64,000 bases of DNA from contig JANSLP010000017.1 of assembly GCA_029298735.1 (NCBI GenBank), forward strand, positions 124,001 through 188,000, in the 5' to 3' direction. This DNA comes from Ophiostoma sp. CBS 140.51. Lineage: Eukaryota > Ascomycota > Sordariomycetes > Ophiostomatales > Ophiostomataceae. Every line of letters begins with the position of its first letter. Positions within the stretch are counted from its first letter, which is position 1. The notes beneath the pieces are model-generated. The model saw only the letters and a program-made list of their open reading frames with translations. It searched no databases and had not been told where the DNA came from. Both the position numbers and the translations under genes were made by a program. Shown in pieces: positions 1-10,470 of the stretch.

Positions 1-2112
1 CTGTATGAGCTTGTGAGTGTGCGAGACGAGAAACTGGCACAGTGGCAGCCCATCTTTTCCACCTTTCCCGAGCTGGAAGAGTATCCATTCCGCGATCTAT
101 TTTCGAGGCACCCTGACCCTCTGAAGTCTGACCTGTATCGCTACGAAGGACGCATCGACAACGTTTTAGTGCTGTCCAATGGAGAGAAAGTGCAACCGCA
201 AGCGATGGAACTGGCCATTGTGGCGAGTCCACTGGTGGGTGATGCGTTGATCGTGGGTCAAGGCCGCTTTCAGACAGCACTTCTGGTGCAGCCGTCGCCG
301 AGCGTGACGTTGTCTTACGACGGCTTTCTCGCCGCCATTGCACCCGCCATTGCTGATGCCAATAGAACGGCACCAGCGCATGCTCAGATTCATGCCGACT
401 TTGTCCTGGTCGGCTCGCCACACAAGCCCTTCGTGCGTACCGGCAAGGGTACTGTCCGGCGTGGGCCGACCATAGACCTTTACAAGGAGGAGTTGGATGC
501 CTTGTATGAGAGGGTTGAAGTGCAGGGCGGTGGTGAGGGTGTCATCTCATTCGAGAGTGAGGATGCGCTCAAGACTTCTCTGAGAGAGGCTATTCAGGAC
601 CTCGCAAAGGCGACTGTCGGTGACAACGATGACTTTTTTGCCGTTGTCGGCCTCGACTCACTGCAGGTTCTCGCATTGAGACGCCAGATCGCCAGGGATG
701 TGCCCGATAAGACAAAGTCAGCTAGCATTACCGCGGCACTCATCTACAGAAATCCGTCTTTGTCAGTGTTGACGAGTGCTCTGTGGAAGATTCACAGTGC
801 TGGCGAGCAGACATCAGAAGCAGAGGGGAGTGTTGCTGAGCAGTTGCTGGAAGAGTACAAACAGAAGTTGGCATTAATCAAGCCGGCGACAAATGGCCAC
901 ACAAACGGCGAAGACGGAATCAACAGCGACAATAGGACCAACGGTGTTATCGGCGCCAACGGCCACACCAATGGACACACGCCTACTGTTGTCCTCCTGA
1001 CAGGCAGCACAGGCAGTCTCGGTTCGCACTTGCTCAACACCCTCCTTCTCACACCCACTGTCGACGAGATCTGGTGTCTCAACCGGGCAGAGGATGGTGG
1101 CCTCCATAAGCAAAGGAAACTGCAGGCCAGACTAGGCACGGCATCTGACCTCGACACGGCCCTCTCGTCTAGTCGTGTCCACTTTCGCCATGCCCGTCTT
1201 GCGGCTGACAACCTCGCCCTTTCCACCGAAGATTATGCCCACCTTCAGCACTCCGTCACCCACACCCTCCATACTCAGTGGCAGGTCGACTTTAACTTGG
1301 CCGTCACGTCCTTCACGCCACACATTGAGGGTGTCCTCAACCTCATCAGGTTTGCCTCCTCCTCACTTCGCTCGCCCCATCTTCTCTTCACCTCGTCTGT
1401 CGGTATTGCCAACCATTTCCCGACAGCCGTCCCTGAAGACTTCCTCGGCGACTTTTCCGTCGCCGGCTCCGGCTACGGTGAGTCCAAACTGGTGGCCGAG
1501 CTGCTTCTCCAACAAGCCGCGACCGACCTGCACCTGCCTGTGACGGTCGTCCGTGTCGGCCAAATCAGTGGACCTGTCACGCTGCCGAAGAACGCCGGCG
1601 TCTGGAACCCAAAAGAATGGTTCCCGAGTCTGGTGGCATTCTCGGCCTACTTTGCTGTGGTGCCCTCGTCACTTGGCCGCAATGAACGCGTCGACTGGAT
1701 CCCGGTGGACTATCTCGCCAAGATCTTGTTGGAAATTGCCAACAGTCCGTCACCGGCTGGAGAGGCTACTTTGGTGCATGCAGTCCATCCTCACCCAGTG
1801 GAGTGGATAGACGCATTGCTGCCGACTGTCCTGCATCATTTCAAGGCGAAGGGAACGCCAGTGCAGGTAGTTGCTCTCGAGGAATGGGTCGCTCGCCTCA
1901 CAAAAGAAGCCCAATCTGCAGACGACGAGTTGTCCGCGTCGCTGTCGGCCTTCCGCCTGGTGCCCTTCTTGACAAATATAGCTTCAAAAACGGCGCCACC
2001 GCGTCCAGGGTTTGGTACCGAACACGCTGTCAAGAGAAGTTTGACGTTAAAGTCGTTGCCGGTAATTGCTGGAGATTCAGTCGAAATTTGGCTGATGCAG
2101 TGGGGTTTATGA
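1..2112 (+). CDS. NRPS-like adenylation/carrier/thioester-reductase protein, 3' part
   Basis: The frame is open from base 1 (703 residues visible), so the start and most of the adenylation domain lie outside the window. Residues 1 to about 165 read as the C-terminal part of an AMP-binding domain (SDLYRYEGRIDN, then NGEKVQP). A carrier domain follows with the phosphopantetheine serine at about residue 220 (VVGLDSL). After an Asn/Gly/Thr-rich linker comes an NAD(P)-binding reductase domain with TGSTGSLG at 334-341 and a YGESK catalytic pair (Tyr492, Lys496). In this family an acid is adenylated, loaded on the carrier and released reductively as an aldehyde or alcohol. No condensation domain is visible. 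It could equally be called a carboxylic-acid-reductase-like enzyme; the substrate cannot be read from this fragment. A tRNA gene starts 39 bp after the stop. Confidence 0.9.
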   Translation: MYELVSVRDEKLAQWQPIFSTFPELEEYPFRDLFSRHPDPLKSDLYRYEGRIDNVLVLSNGEKVQPQAMELAIVASPLVGDALIVGQGRFQTALLVQPSPSVTLSYDGFLAAIAPAIADANRTAPAHAQIHADFVLVGSPHKPFVRTGKGTVRRGPTIDLYKEELDALYERVEVQGGGEGVISFESEDALKTSLREAIQDLAKATVGDNDDFFAVVGLDSLQVLALRRQIARDVPDKTKSASITAALIYRNPSLSVLTSALWKIHSAGEQTSEAEGSVAEQLLEEYKQKLALIKPATNGHTNGEDGINSDNRTNGVIGANGHTNGHTPTVVLLTGSTGSLGSHLLNTLLLTPTVDEIWCLNRAEDGGLHKQRKLQARLGTASDLDTALSSSRVHFRHARLAADNLALSTEDYAHLQHSVTHTLHTQWQVDFNLAVTSFTPHIEGVLNLIRFASSSLRSPHLLFTSSVGIANHFPTAVPEDFLGDFSVAGSGYGESKLVAELLLQQAATDLHLPVTVVRVGQISGPVTLPKNAGVWNPKEWFPSLVAFSAYFAVVPSSLGRNERVDWIPVDYLAKILLEIANSPSPAGEATLVHAVHPHPVEWIDALLPTVLHHFKAKGTPVQVVALEEWVARLTKEAQSADDELSASLSAFRLVPFLTNIASKTAPPRPGFGTEHAVKRSLTLKSLPVIAGDSVEIWLMQWGL

Positions 2113-2151
2113 GCTCTCAGAAGAAGTCAGCTGACATAAATGACCCATAAA

Positions 2152-2223
2152 TCCGATATGGTGTAATGGTCAACATCCGACGCTCTCACCGTCGAGCTCG
2201 GGGTTCGATTCCCCGTATCGGAG
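2152..2223 (+). tRNA. tRNA-Glu (CTC)
   Basis: A complete 72-nt cloverleaf without intron. The acceptor stem TCCGATA pairs with TATCGGA and the discriminator base is G. The D stem is GTGT/ACAT, the anticodon stem CGACG/CGTCG with loop CTCTCAC (anticodon CTC), and the T stem CGGGG/CCCCG with loop TTCGATT. A run of seven T at 2251-2257 fits the Pol III terminator. Confidence 0.95.
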
Positions 2224-2250
2224 CTGGAACAAAGCAACAGCTTGGAATTA

Positions 2251-2257
2251 TTTTTTT
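2251..2257 (+). terminator. Pol III T-run terminator of the tRNA-Glu gene
   Basis: Seven consecutive T residues begin 28 nt after the tRNA discriminator base; T runs of this kind end RNA polymerase III transcription. Confidence 0.6.
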
Positions 2258-2937
2258 GTCTTTTTATTACTGGACATTTTGCTTTCTATTCAATGAAGTA
2301 ATGTTCTGTTTTTTTTTTTTTAAACTTAAATTTCGTTTTCTTGGTCATTTTCATGATTCGTTTTCAAGCAGGTACATATTACGTGATCCAGCTTAATAAC
2401 ATGGAGAAAAGAAATCACGACAGCCCTTATTTAATCATAATTGACAAGAAAATTATGTGAAACACACAATCATGTGCAAATGAACATTTCCATTCATCCA
2501 TAGTTCTTGCATGTTTAATATCATTGTTTTGCGTTGCGGCACCGCCAACTCAACTCCTCGGACGTTGTGGCCCAGCCGAACTCGGGTGGGACACTCGACG
2601 GTGTAAGTGGATGATTAAGTAGCGTCGGGAACTGGACTCGGCTGGGACTTACAACATCGCATCCGCACCATTCCGCTCGCATTGCACCATCCCACACGAT
2701 TCAACGCCTCTTGGACCCTCTTCGACCCTCTTGCCCACGGGGTCGTTGCCAACAAGGTCCGCAATCTTTCCGCAATCGTTCTTCTTTGTCTCCGAGGAGC
2801 TTGTATTTAACAGAGCTCGAAAAGGAGAGCTCAACTTAGCTTCTTTCTTGCAACATTCTCATCAATCTTGCGACACCACACTTTGACGTCAGCAACATCT
2901 CCCACACACCTTCAACGACACCACACCCACCACCACA
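2258..2937. other. Intergenic, AT-rich; promoter and leader of the next gene
   Basis: No coding frame is supported. It holds a T run of about 13 near 2309-2321. Close to the next start the sequence becomes CA-rich (caccaccaca before the ATG), a usual fungal start context. Confidence 0.5.
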
Positions 2938-3519
2938 ATGGCCCCTCAGAACATTCGCTCCATCTTTGGCATTCCGCCCTCGGTGCCTTCGGTCACCGAC
3001 TCCATCCTTGTCATCATTGACGCCCAGGGCGAGTACGCTGACGGTCTTCTCAAAGTTGAGCGCTCGGTCGAGACTCGCGCCGCCATCAAGGCACTCCTGG
3101 ACCGCTACCGTGCCGCCGGCCCGGGCGGCGTCGTCCATGTCGTCGCCGATACCCCCGAGGGCGCACCCATCTTCACGCCCGGCACGCCTCTCGCCGCCAT
3201 CCTCCCTGAACTGACGCCCGTCGACGGCGAGCCCGTTGTCCACAAAGTGCACGCCTCGGCCTTTAGCGGTACCACGTTCAAGGAGGAGGTCGACAAGATT
3301 GGCCGCAAGAAGCTGGTCGTGGTGGGGTACATGGCGCATAACTGCGTGTCGGCCACGGTCCGCGCTGCGGCCGAACTCGGCTACGATGTTTACGCCGTCC
3401 GCGACGCCGTCGGTGACCGTAACCTGCCCGAGGCCACCGCCGAAGAGCTGGTGCGTATCTCGCTGTTGGAGCTGGCCGATGTGGTGGCCACGCTGATTGA
3501 CAGCAAGGATGTGCAGTAA
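2938..3519 (+). CDS. Isochorismatase-like cysteine hydrolase
   Basis: A single-exon protein of 193 residues, the usual size for this alpha/beta hydrolase family (nicotinamidase/isochorismatase fold). The expected triad is visible: Asp28 in IIDAQGEY, Lys103 in VHKVHASAF and Cys136 in AHNCVSAT. No signal peptide is seen, so it is probably cytosolic. The substrate cannot be read: the family includes isochorismatases, nicotinamidases, ureidoacrylate and carbamoyl hydrolases, and many fungal members are uncharacterised. The ATG at 2938 has a strong CACAATGGC context. It stands alone on the plus strand between AT-rich spacers, with no operon-like partner. Confidence 0.9.
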   Translation: MAPQNIRSIFGIPPSVPSVTDSILVIIDAQGEYADGLLKVERSVETRAAIKALLDRYRAAGPGGVVHVVADTPEGAPIFTPGTPLAAILPELTPVDGEPVVHKVHASAFSGTTFKEEVDKIGRKKLVVVGYMAHNCVSATVRAAAELGYDVYAVRDAVGDRNLPEATAEELVRISLLELADVVATLIDSKDVQ

Positions 3520-4538
3520 GGGCCAGTATAGCTGTAAGCAGTGAAGGCGAGGATATCAGTGGGATACTGTAGATAGATAACGAATCAATGGAGAACACCC
3601 TGGAGGTGCCCGTATGAGCAGAAATGGGTCAATAAAGAGAAAGTGAATGTGGCTAAAATAAAATGCAAAAATACACTGCACAGAAAGACGAGGCGATTGA
3701 GTCTGTCGGTAGATCTAGCTTACAAGTCCGGCAAGTTGCCCACTGATGTAGTGTTTTTTGCCTGAAGTTTTGTATTTATTTCATTTTTGCTTTAAAAAGA
3801 ATTGAAAATTTCGAAGCATATCTTAGATAATAAAATGATATACTACGATAGAGACGTGAAAGACTTTGAACAACTAATATACTACAATGATTAATTCAAC
3901 GACAAAAAAAATGCAAGGTGTGGGTTGCATATTTTCTCTGCACTGCCACAAATTTGAGCCTCACAATAGTTCGAGTAACTCAATTGTGCATGTGTTTAGA
4001 TCGGACCCAACACTGTTTGACCAACGGAAATGTGCTGTATGTAGGCGTGACGGCTATGCAGAATATAGCGAATCAACATAGAATCGTTTTCACTACCTCG
4101 AGAAACTCCCTACGTCGGAAGTGCACTCTGACGGCTACTGAGAAACTGCAGAATTCGAGGCTGTGCTTCACAGCATTAGGTTAGGTATGTGGAATTATCA
4201 CCACACTAGAGACTGCACACTCTCTCGAGACAGTGTGCAAATAGATAGATCAGGCAGAGAAAAGTGCTGCTCAAGTATGCCGTCTGACTCAACAATTGCA
4301 AGCCGACAAACAAAGTAGGGTGGAAAAGTTAAAAGCCTGTGACAATACCGCACTGTAAGAAAAAAGGCGAGCCCGTAGGCTGATATAAGTAGTCGGTGTT
4401 CCCCGACTCGATTTAGATTACCAAGAATTCGGTTGAGAGGGAACGAAACAATCAGATAAAAACGTAAACTTCAAGCTTGCGCCTCAAGCTCCACAGTCAG
4501 CCCTACTGAAAACATAAACAACATTGGCTACCAACGAC
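3520..4538. other. Intergenic spacer, about 1 kb
   Basis: An AT-rich stretch with only short random frames. It presumably holds the 3' end of the isochorismatase-like transcript and the promoter of the DUF2235 gene. No RNA gene or repeat was recognised. Confidence 0.5.
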
Positions 4539-6350
4539 ATGGATGCCCCCAGCCCATTTAGTGGCGACATCAGCCCGGCCCTGACGATCACTCCTGCCTT
4601 CTCACCGCTCCCCAAACAATCGCCATTCAGTCCCTGTGCCACGCCCGATGGCGACGCTTCCCCAGACGTACCCACCTCACCGACCTCTGCCGTCACTACC
4701 AGGGGTCCAATTGGCGACCCTGTTAAACGTCTGTTTGTCTGCTGCGACGGCACCTGGAAGAATGCCTCGGGCACACAAGAGCCGCAGACCAATGTCGCTA
4801 GACTGGCCCGAGCGACTGCGCGCATGGGCCGCAAATCAGGAGACCGTCCATGCATCCAGATTGTTTACTATGCGGCCGGCGTCGGCGCAGCCAAGACTCA
4901 TCACCACTTGCCCAGTTTGCTCAGTGGCATGTCCGGCAAAGGAATCGAGGCCGACATTCTGGACGCCTACTGTTTTCTCAGCAACAACTTTACCATGGCC
5001 GGCGGTGAAAAAGACGACGAGATTGTGCTGGTCGGGTACTCGAGAGGTGCCTTTACAGTGCGTTGTCTGGCCTCACTGATTAACACAATCGGGCTACTTA
5101 GACGACGCTGGCTACCCCTGCTTCCCACCCTATTTGACAGTTGGAAGATGGGCGGCCAGGAAGGTGCAGAAGGTCTCGAGAAAATAACGGCCAAAGTCCG
5201 GGCGGCGGGGACCTCGTCGTTTATCAGGATTAAGATCCTGGCGGAATGGGAGCCTGTCAGCGCGACAAGCGTGCTCAACTTTGTGGAGCGTGATGCAACC
5301 GTCCCACAATGTGTGGAAAATGCTTTTGTGGCTCTGGCTCGCGACGAGCGCCGCTTTCACTTTTCCCCCATGGTGTGGCGCCAGTGGCCTGGACATGACG
5401 CTGGGAGTGGTTTTCGCAATTTGCGTCAGGTTGTCTTTCGCGGCGGACACGGCGACATTGGTGGGGGCAATACCGACTCGGGCCTGGCGACTGTACCGCT
5501 ACTCTGGATGGTCGCGCAAATCATGTCGGTGAGCAATGCCGAGTTTGATAACCGCGTGCTCTTTGAGACCATTCTGCCCATGCCGGCCAGCAAAGCTTGG
5601 CTCGAGTGGGGAGGGCCTGGTGCCAAAGATGAAGAAGCCGAGAGAATTAAGGGTGTGGCCAGAGACCCGCCTCCTCTCCACTATGTCGATGTCCTTCGCT
5701 CTCGTGGTGACTTTGTTCGATCCACTCTTCGACGCATGTGGGAGTTCCCCTCCAAACTCGGCATCAAGGCCATCAGCGGTGATCGCGTTTTTGCCTTTCA
5801 AAAGTTTGTCCAGACGGCCGACGACCTTGTCGTTCCAACACTCAAGACGCACTTTACAGTTGGTCTCCTGCTTGGAAACAATCGTGGAAAACTGTGGGAC
5901 ACAGACCCCAGTGCACCGGATGACCCCGACGACTGGGCGCCGATCCACAGCTACGAGGTTCTCATGTGGCGTCGCTGGCGCAAGCATATCCAGACGCAAA
6001 AACCCATGCCATGGGACCTGACGCCTGGAAGGCCCGGCCAAACACGCTGGGAGAGAGCTGCCAACGCTCTGAATCTAGTAGAGTTGCCCAGAGAGGCACC
6101 TGTCGCTACAGCAGAGCAGGCGACGATGGAAAATTACATGACGACGGACACTCTTTTGGGTCGACTGCTTCTGGCGCTGAACGAGCGCTATCCCATCAAA
6201 GGTACCAAATCGCCAGACGAGAAAATCGAGACAAAGGACGAAAACGATCGCGACAATAACAGGAACGAGATTGATGCTGTCAAGGCCACCAAAATCCATG
6301 AACTGTACCTTAACGTCACTTACAAAAAGGATAAAATGTTATTGAAGTGA
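4539..6350 (+). CDS. DUF2235 (Tle1-like) alpha/beta hydrolase
   Basis: A single-exon protein of 603 residues. The frame is open slightly upstream, but the first ATG is at 4539 (MDAPSPF). The first 65 residues are Pro/Ser/Thr-rich. The hydrolase domain opens with CCDGTW (Asp70) and has the nucleophile elbow GYSRG with Ser168 in VLVGYSRGAF. A further GGHGDIGGGN block is typical of DUF2235, the fold shared with T6SS phospholipase Tle1. Fungal members are common and mostly uncharacterised; lipase or esterase activity is inferred from the elbow. There is no signal peptide or clear membrane segment. The C-terminus is Lys/Asp-rich. Confidence 0.88.
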   Translation: MDAPSPFSGDISPALTITPAFSPLPKQSPFSPCATPDGDASPDVPTSPTSAVTTRGPIGDPVKRLFVCCDGTWKNASGTQEPQTNVARLARATARMGRKSGDRPCIQIVYYAAGVGAAKTHHHLPSLLSGMSGKGIEADILDAYCFLSNNFTMAGGEKDDEIVLVGYSRGAFTVRCLASLINTIGLLRRRWLPLLPTLFDSWKMGGQEGAEGLEKITAKVRAAGTSSFIRIKILAEWEPVSATSVLNFVERDATVPQCVENAFVALARDERRFHFSPMVWRQWPGHDAGSGFRNLRQVVFRGGHGDIGGGNTDSGLATVPLLWMVAQIMSVSNAEFDNRVLFETILPMPASKAWLEWGGPGAKDEEAERIKGVARDPPPLHYVDVLRSRGDFVRSTLRRMWEFPSKLGIKAISGDRVFAFQKFVQTADDLVVPTLKTHFTVGLLLGNNRGKLWDTDPSAPDDPDDWAPIHSYEVLMWRRWRKHIQTQKPMPWDLTPGRPGQTRWERAANALNLVELPREAPVATAEQATMENYMTTDTLLGRLLLALNERYPIKGTKSPDEKIETKDENDRDNNRNEIDAVKATKIHELYLNVTYKKDKMLLK

Positions 6351-6895
6351 CCTCTAAAACGGGGGAAACGCGGGGCTTATCGTCTCTTACAGCGGGCGTC
6401 GGATACGCTAGGCTGCTGGCGGCGGGAGCGGTCCGCTGTGGAGTAAGGGACGACTCCTCAGAAACTGGCAAGCAAAGATAATTTTGTTTCCAATTTCTTC
6501 CAACATATCATATTCAATTATCCATATTACACGAGTTTCGCATTTCTTGTCAAATTAGATCAACCTTCTTCAATGATGACAGCACGGAAGGAAAAAGTGT
6601 TCAGCATGTTTTTCGATTTCTCTGACATGAATTTTATTTGATTAACAATGAAGAGTGGCAGAGGAAGCTCGCGTAATACACAGTTCACTCGGAATTCCGG
6701 CACAGGACGAGGCAGGAAAAAGCACTGCCTCTTTTGCTGCCTATCAAAGTGCAAAAATTATTTGTTTTGTGCACAATGTCGACTGCATACATGAGAGGAA
6801 TTGATGCCTAATTTTGCACTTTGTTGCTGCAGATGACCTGTATTGGATAAACTTGCACTTCTATTGATTTCTGATGGCTATCTAAATCTCAATAA
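6351..6895. other. Intergenic, convergent gene ends
   Basis: An AT-rich spacer between two convergent genes, with no supported gene. Positions 6748-6818 resemble 8763-8806 (shared TTTTGTGCACAATG, CATACA and TTGATGCC blocks), suggesting remnants of a dispersed repeat. Confidence 0.4.
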
Positions 6896-7710
6896 TCATC
6901 GAATAGCACCCATAATTCTCCAAGGTCCATAGATGCTCTTTATTTTCCTGTCATTGGATGTCTTCAGGCTTGGATTGCTGGACCTACCTGGCCTGCTTGA
7001 CGCCTTTTGTGGTGCGGTCTTCTTGTTCTTGCTGCGGCGACTTGACGTCGTGCGCGTATTCTTCGAATCCGCGGTGGAAACAGTATCGTCCGAGTATATT
7101 GGGCTTTTAAAGTCCTCTGCGTGCTCCGAGCACATTACCAGGGCACCAGAGTCCCAGTTGAGTGTCGTATCCCTTCCCCCGCGCGTTCCCGGGCGAAGCA
7201 GAATGATCACGCCATCTGGCAATGAGTCCTCTTTTCGTGCAGGATGCATTGAGCGTCGTTCATGATCTTGGGGAGAGATCTGAATATGCGAAGTGGCTGG
7301 CGGGAAAGGTGGTTTGGTAGCCACCGGCGTTGCTGATAGGACATCTTTGGTGCTTTGTGTCGTGGCTGGCGACTTGGCAGTCGGCGGCACCATTATTGGA
7401 AATGATTGTATGCTTTCTGTCGTGCGACTGTACTGTGACTTTTCTTTTTTGACACGGACTGGCGGTGGGGTGGTGCCGGCGCCAGCAATAGAGCTGTTGA
7501 GAACGCTGCCTCAGAGCGCGGATGTACCGCTCTCGCTTCTCGGCCTCATATTTGGCCTCGACTTTTTCCAGTTGAGAGTTCCATCGCTCTGTTTCCTTAA
7601 GGTGAACGGCCTGTGCCTATGACGTGTTAGTCGTAGTTTCTCGGAAGACTTTGTATGGCAGACATACTTACTTCGGTAGCTTTACGTGGTAAAGAACTGC
7701 CGGTCGACAT
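6896..7710 (-). CDS. Unrecognised coiled-coil protein, frame broken
   Basis: Exon 1 is 7710-7672 (ATG, 13 codons). The intron is 7671-7617 with donor GTAAGT, branch GACTAAC and acceptor CATAG. Exon 2 encodes a charged, probably helical segment (KETERWNSQLEKVEAKYEAE). The frame then has to shift by one base near 7508: the upstream frame reads EKRERYIRALR, and the next frame continues as SVLNSSIAGAG and runs 200 residues to the TGA at 6896. The second half is Ser/Thr/Lys-rich with a small ordered-looking patch (DGVIILLRPGTRGG). No family is recognised. Either the assembly has an extra base or this is a recent pseudogene; a 34-nt GT-AG intron spanning the break would also restore frame but is unusually short. 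Confidence 0.55.
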
Positions 7711-9078
7711 TTTTACGTGTACACTCGCAAGGCGGGTTAAAAGGATGAGATAAATGTTGAGATAACTGGGCTGTTATTGCAGCCCTATCACGGCGTCACA
7801 AGTGTTACGAGCATCAAAGATGTATTAAATGGATGCTGTCTGCCGGAGTGCCCAAAAGCAGCTGTTGAGCCGCATGTGCACTGCCGTTCTGACAAAATTA
7901 GCACAGCCCTCTCCCCAAACCTGCCTTGGAGTGTGCCCATCCGTAGAATGGCTGTATTTCTGCAACTCACTTACCACTGCATACACTGCTGCCTACTTTT
8001 GCACATATTCTAGAAAGACGCAAAACAACCATATTTCCGTCTCTCTTGGCAAACTTGCAATTGTGTGCCTAAGGATCGCCGTGCTTCGCTCGTCTTAGCC
8101 ACCAGTGTAAAAGAGACACACAACTCTCACTAGAGAAAGCATTTGAGCCACACTCGTTTGCACCCATACGACATGTTTGCTATATCGAATGATGTCGCCT
8201 ATGGGCCATATCGCAACCAACGCTACCATTCCCACATGGAGTCAGTCCATCCGATCATTAACCACCAGAACGGCCACACCATGTTTTTGTCTCAGTGCAG
8301 GTCAACTGCCCCGTTTATCTACTGCCCCGTTTACTTGCTTGTCTTGCTGTCTTGCTCTTTGGTTTCCTTGTCGTGCTAGTCCGGGTTGTCGGTAGTTTTG
8401 TCATTTGTTTTGCTGTGCTGCTCCTTCGTACATTTGTCACCATCCTTTTCTTCGTCAGGGGAAGGTCTCTATATTTAATGCAGTGGACAAAGGGGATACT
8501 GAAAGGTTCTGGAATATTGAATTTGTTGTATTGAGTGTTGGGTTTGTTGGGTATCTGTTTGTTCTCTGTTGCTACAATGCTTCGAACGGTGTTGATGCAG
8601 TTCAGAAAACAACATCAGCTAAAGTCTGGTGGGTATCTTGGTATTACATAAGAACAGTATTTAAAGTTTTGATTCGACTTGGTTTTGATAAAATACTGGC
8701 TATTCGCGATAAGTATTGTTTCAATGTTGAGTGCTGATGAAAGCTTCATTGAAGGATGAGCAAAAGTGCATATTTTGTGCACAATGCATACACTTGATGC
8801 CCAACTTTTCTCGTTCACCATCAAAGATCAAATGACCAGGCAATGTGCAAAACTGGGGAGTTTCTAGATACTTCCATTGTGAGGGGCCGCAGGCACTCAT
8901 TGCGCTACAATACATTGGTATATTCTCAATAGATGACTCGGCCATGTCCGCACCTGTCATGCTCCTTGCACCTTGCTCATACTATAAGAGAGGCCTCCCT
9001 GTTGCACCAATCAACCTTTCAATTTACGACCGTCAGAACTATCGGTGCTGTGGTGGTGAATGTGCCAGCCGTTGCCTT
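7711..9078. other. AT-rich accessory spacer
   Basis: No gene is supported. Several open frames of 70-110 codons exist on the plus strand (for example 8405-8737) but lack family similarity, good codon texture or splice structure. Positions 8763-8806 resemble 6748-6818. This may be degraded mobile or gene-relic DNA. Confidence 0.4.
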
Positions 9079-9636
9079 TTATGTTTTCGCCGCATTTGGG
9101 TCCGTAACGCGTCCACTGTTGGGGTTGCTGTTGATCTCCTTAGTTTCTTTGTCGCGATTCGTGTTGCCCGACACGTCAGTGACCCGGCCACTGTTGGGGT
9201 TGCTGTGCCCCTCGCTCGTCTGCTGGGTACGATCTATCTGTGTCTGTTTAGCATGACGTGACCAGTGATAAGACTGATAGGAAAAAGAAGAAAAAAAAAG
9301 ACATAGATGGCATACCGGATCCGCCATTTTGGGAGAGGTATCTGTAGTAGGTGGAGATGTATCAATAAGTGTGTGAATTTTGTGTGAATGAGAAGGAGAC
9401 GTCACTGCACATAAATACACATAGGAGTAAACACTTTTAAACATACTACCGGGTTTCCACAAACGAGACAGTTTCTGGAGTATGACGTCGGGATTTTTGA
9501 CACTTTCGTCAATACTGTAGGTCGAAAACTTGGTGCCCAATTCTGCACTTGCAACACAAATTGGATATGCTATTATGAAGTATTCATTTGTCAGTGAAAT
9601 TACGCAGAAGCGCAAACTGTAAAGAAAGAAAGCCAC
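9079..9636 (-). CDS. Hypothetical gene with an in-frame repeated segment, boundaries uncertain
   Basis: The frame is open for 185 codons to TAA at 9079, but the listed start is not an ATG and the 5' structure is unclear. The downstream part looks coding: FSTYSIDESVKNPDVILQ, then a Thr/Ser/His-rich stretch ending KMADP. A probable intron follows (donor GTATGC just after KMADP, acceptor CTAAACAG), and the tail carries the 10-residue segment SNPNSGRVTD twice, 25 codons apart. The DNA copies (9113-9131 and 9188-9206) are identical over 19 nt. Another donor/acceptor pair (GTAGTATG to TGTGCAG) lies upstream. It sits just after the tandem family described below but cannot be assigned to it with confidence. 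Confidence 0.35.
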   Translation of the reverse strand: MAFFLYSLRFCVISLTNEYFIIAYPICVASAELGTKFSTYSIDESVKNPDVILQKLSRLWKPGSMFKSVYSYVYLCAVTSPSHSHKIHTLIDTSPPTTDTSPKMADPVCHLCLFFSSFSYQSYHWSRHAKQTQIDRTQQTSEGHSNPNSGRVTDVSGNTNRDKETKEINSNPNSGRVTDPNAAKT

Positions 9637-9778
9637 GGGATAACCAAATGTATTTTCATTGCCATTTCTTATTTACATTGTCGTGGTATCTCCTGTGCTT
9701 GCCGGCAAGTTTTGGGCCCAAAGAACAAAGAGCTGGAGTCAAAAATAGGACCCATCAAGCTCCATAAGAGCAGAAACA

Positions 9779-10470
9779 TCACTGTCCGGCATTTTGCGCC
9801 ATTGTCCTCAGCTCCGGAATTAATGTGGAGGGGATATTAACGGTCACCAAAAAGTTGTATCCGTGCCTCTCAATATCGTACTTGATGCCTCTTGGGAGAG
9901 TGCCGATTTGGCGAGGTTTTCTGTACGATTTAAGCATCTTTGCCAGTCTTGGATCACCATCTAGGTCGGTGTGTAATTTCGTATAGAATGCTGCATAGGT
10001 ATCAGCAGGCGGGACATTGTCTTTGGCACTTGTTACTGGGGGACGTGAGCCCGCAGTCTTTTCGCGCACATATTGTAGGATGGCGTCAAATTTTGGATCT
10101 TGACGCAGTTGTGGCTGAATTGTTCCACTCAGAGCCATATACCGTTTCCGAAACTCGTCATTCAGCTCCGGAGTATATGCGGTCGTCGATGTTTCTGTGA
10201 TTTTCTGGCGAAGCGAAAGCCTGCGAGCTTCGCCTCTGTGTTCGGCTGCTGGTGGCCGTGGGCCAAGGGGAGGTGGAGAAGGTCTTTTCATCGTCGAATC
10301 GGGGATGATTCGAAAGACAAACAGGAGCTCGAGCATCTCGCCACTTGCCTCACTTCCAGTAAGCTCTTCGACGGCGGAGCCAATGTTCTCCCTGTTTTGC
10401 TGACTTCATTAGATTGCCAATCTCTGATCGTAGGAACTGGGACTAAAGTAGCTTGTCCACTTACACTCAT
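9779..10470 (-). CDS. Tandem-family protein, copy A
   Basis: Exon 1 is only ATG AGT (10470-10465). The intron is 10464-10400 (GTAAGT, branch CTAAT, acceptor TCAG) and exon 2 is 10399-9779, giving 208 residues. No known domain is recognised. After an acidic opening comes a strand ELLFVFRII, a Pro-rich linker, ARRLSLRQKI, a helical stretch with RKRY and RQDPKFDAIL, then the conserved block DPRLAKMLKSYRKP followed by RQIGTLPRGIKYD and a tail FLVTVNIPSTLIPEL. The same order recurs in copies B and C, and partly in D, on the same strand. There is no signal peptide or membrane segment. The function is unknown. Confidence 0.6.

Noticed and set aside
4524..4538. Upstream in-frame TTG start for the DUF2235 protein
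   Set aside because: Fungal nuclear genes start at ATG; the first ATG is at 4539.
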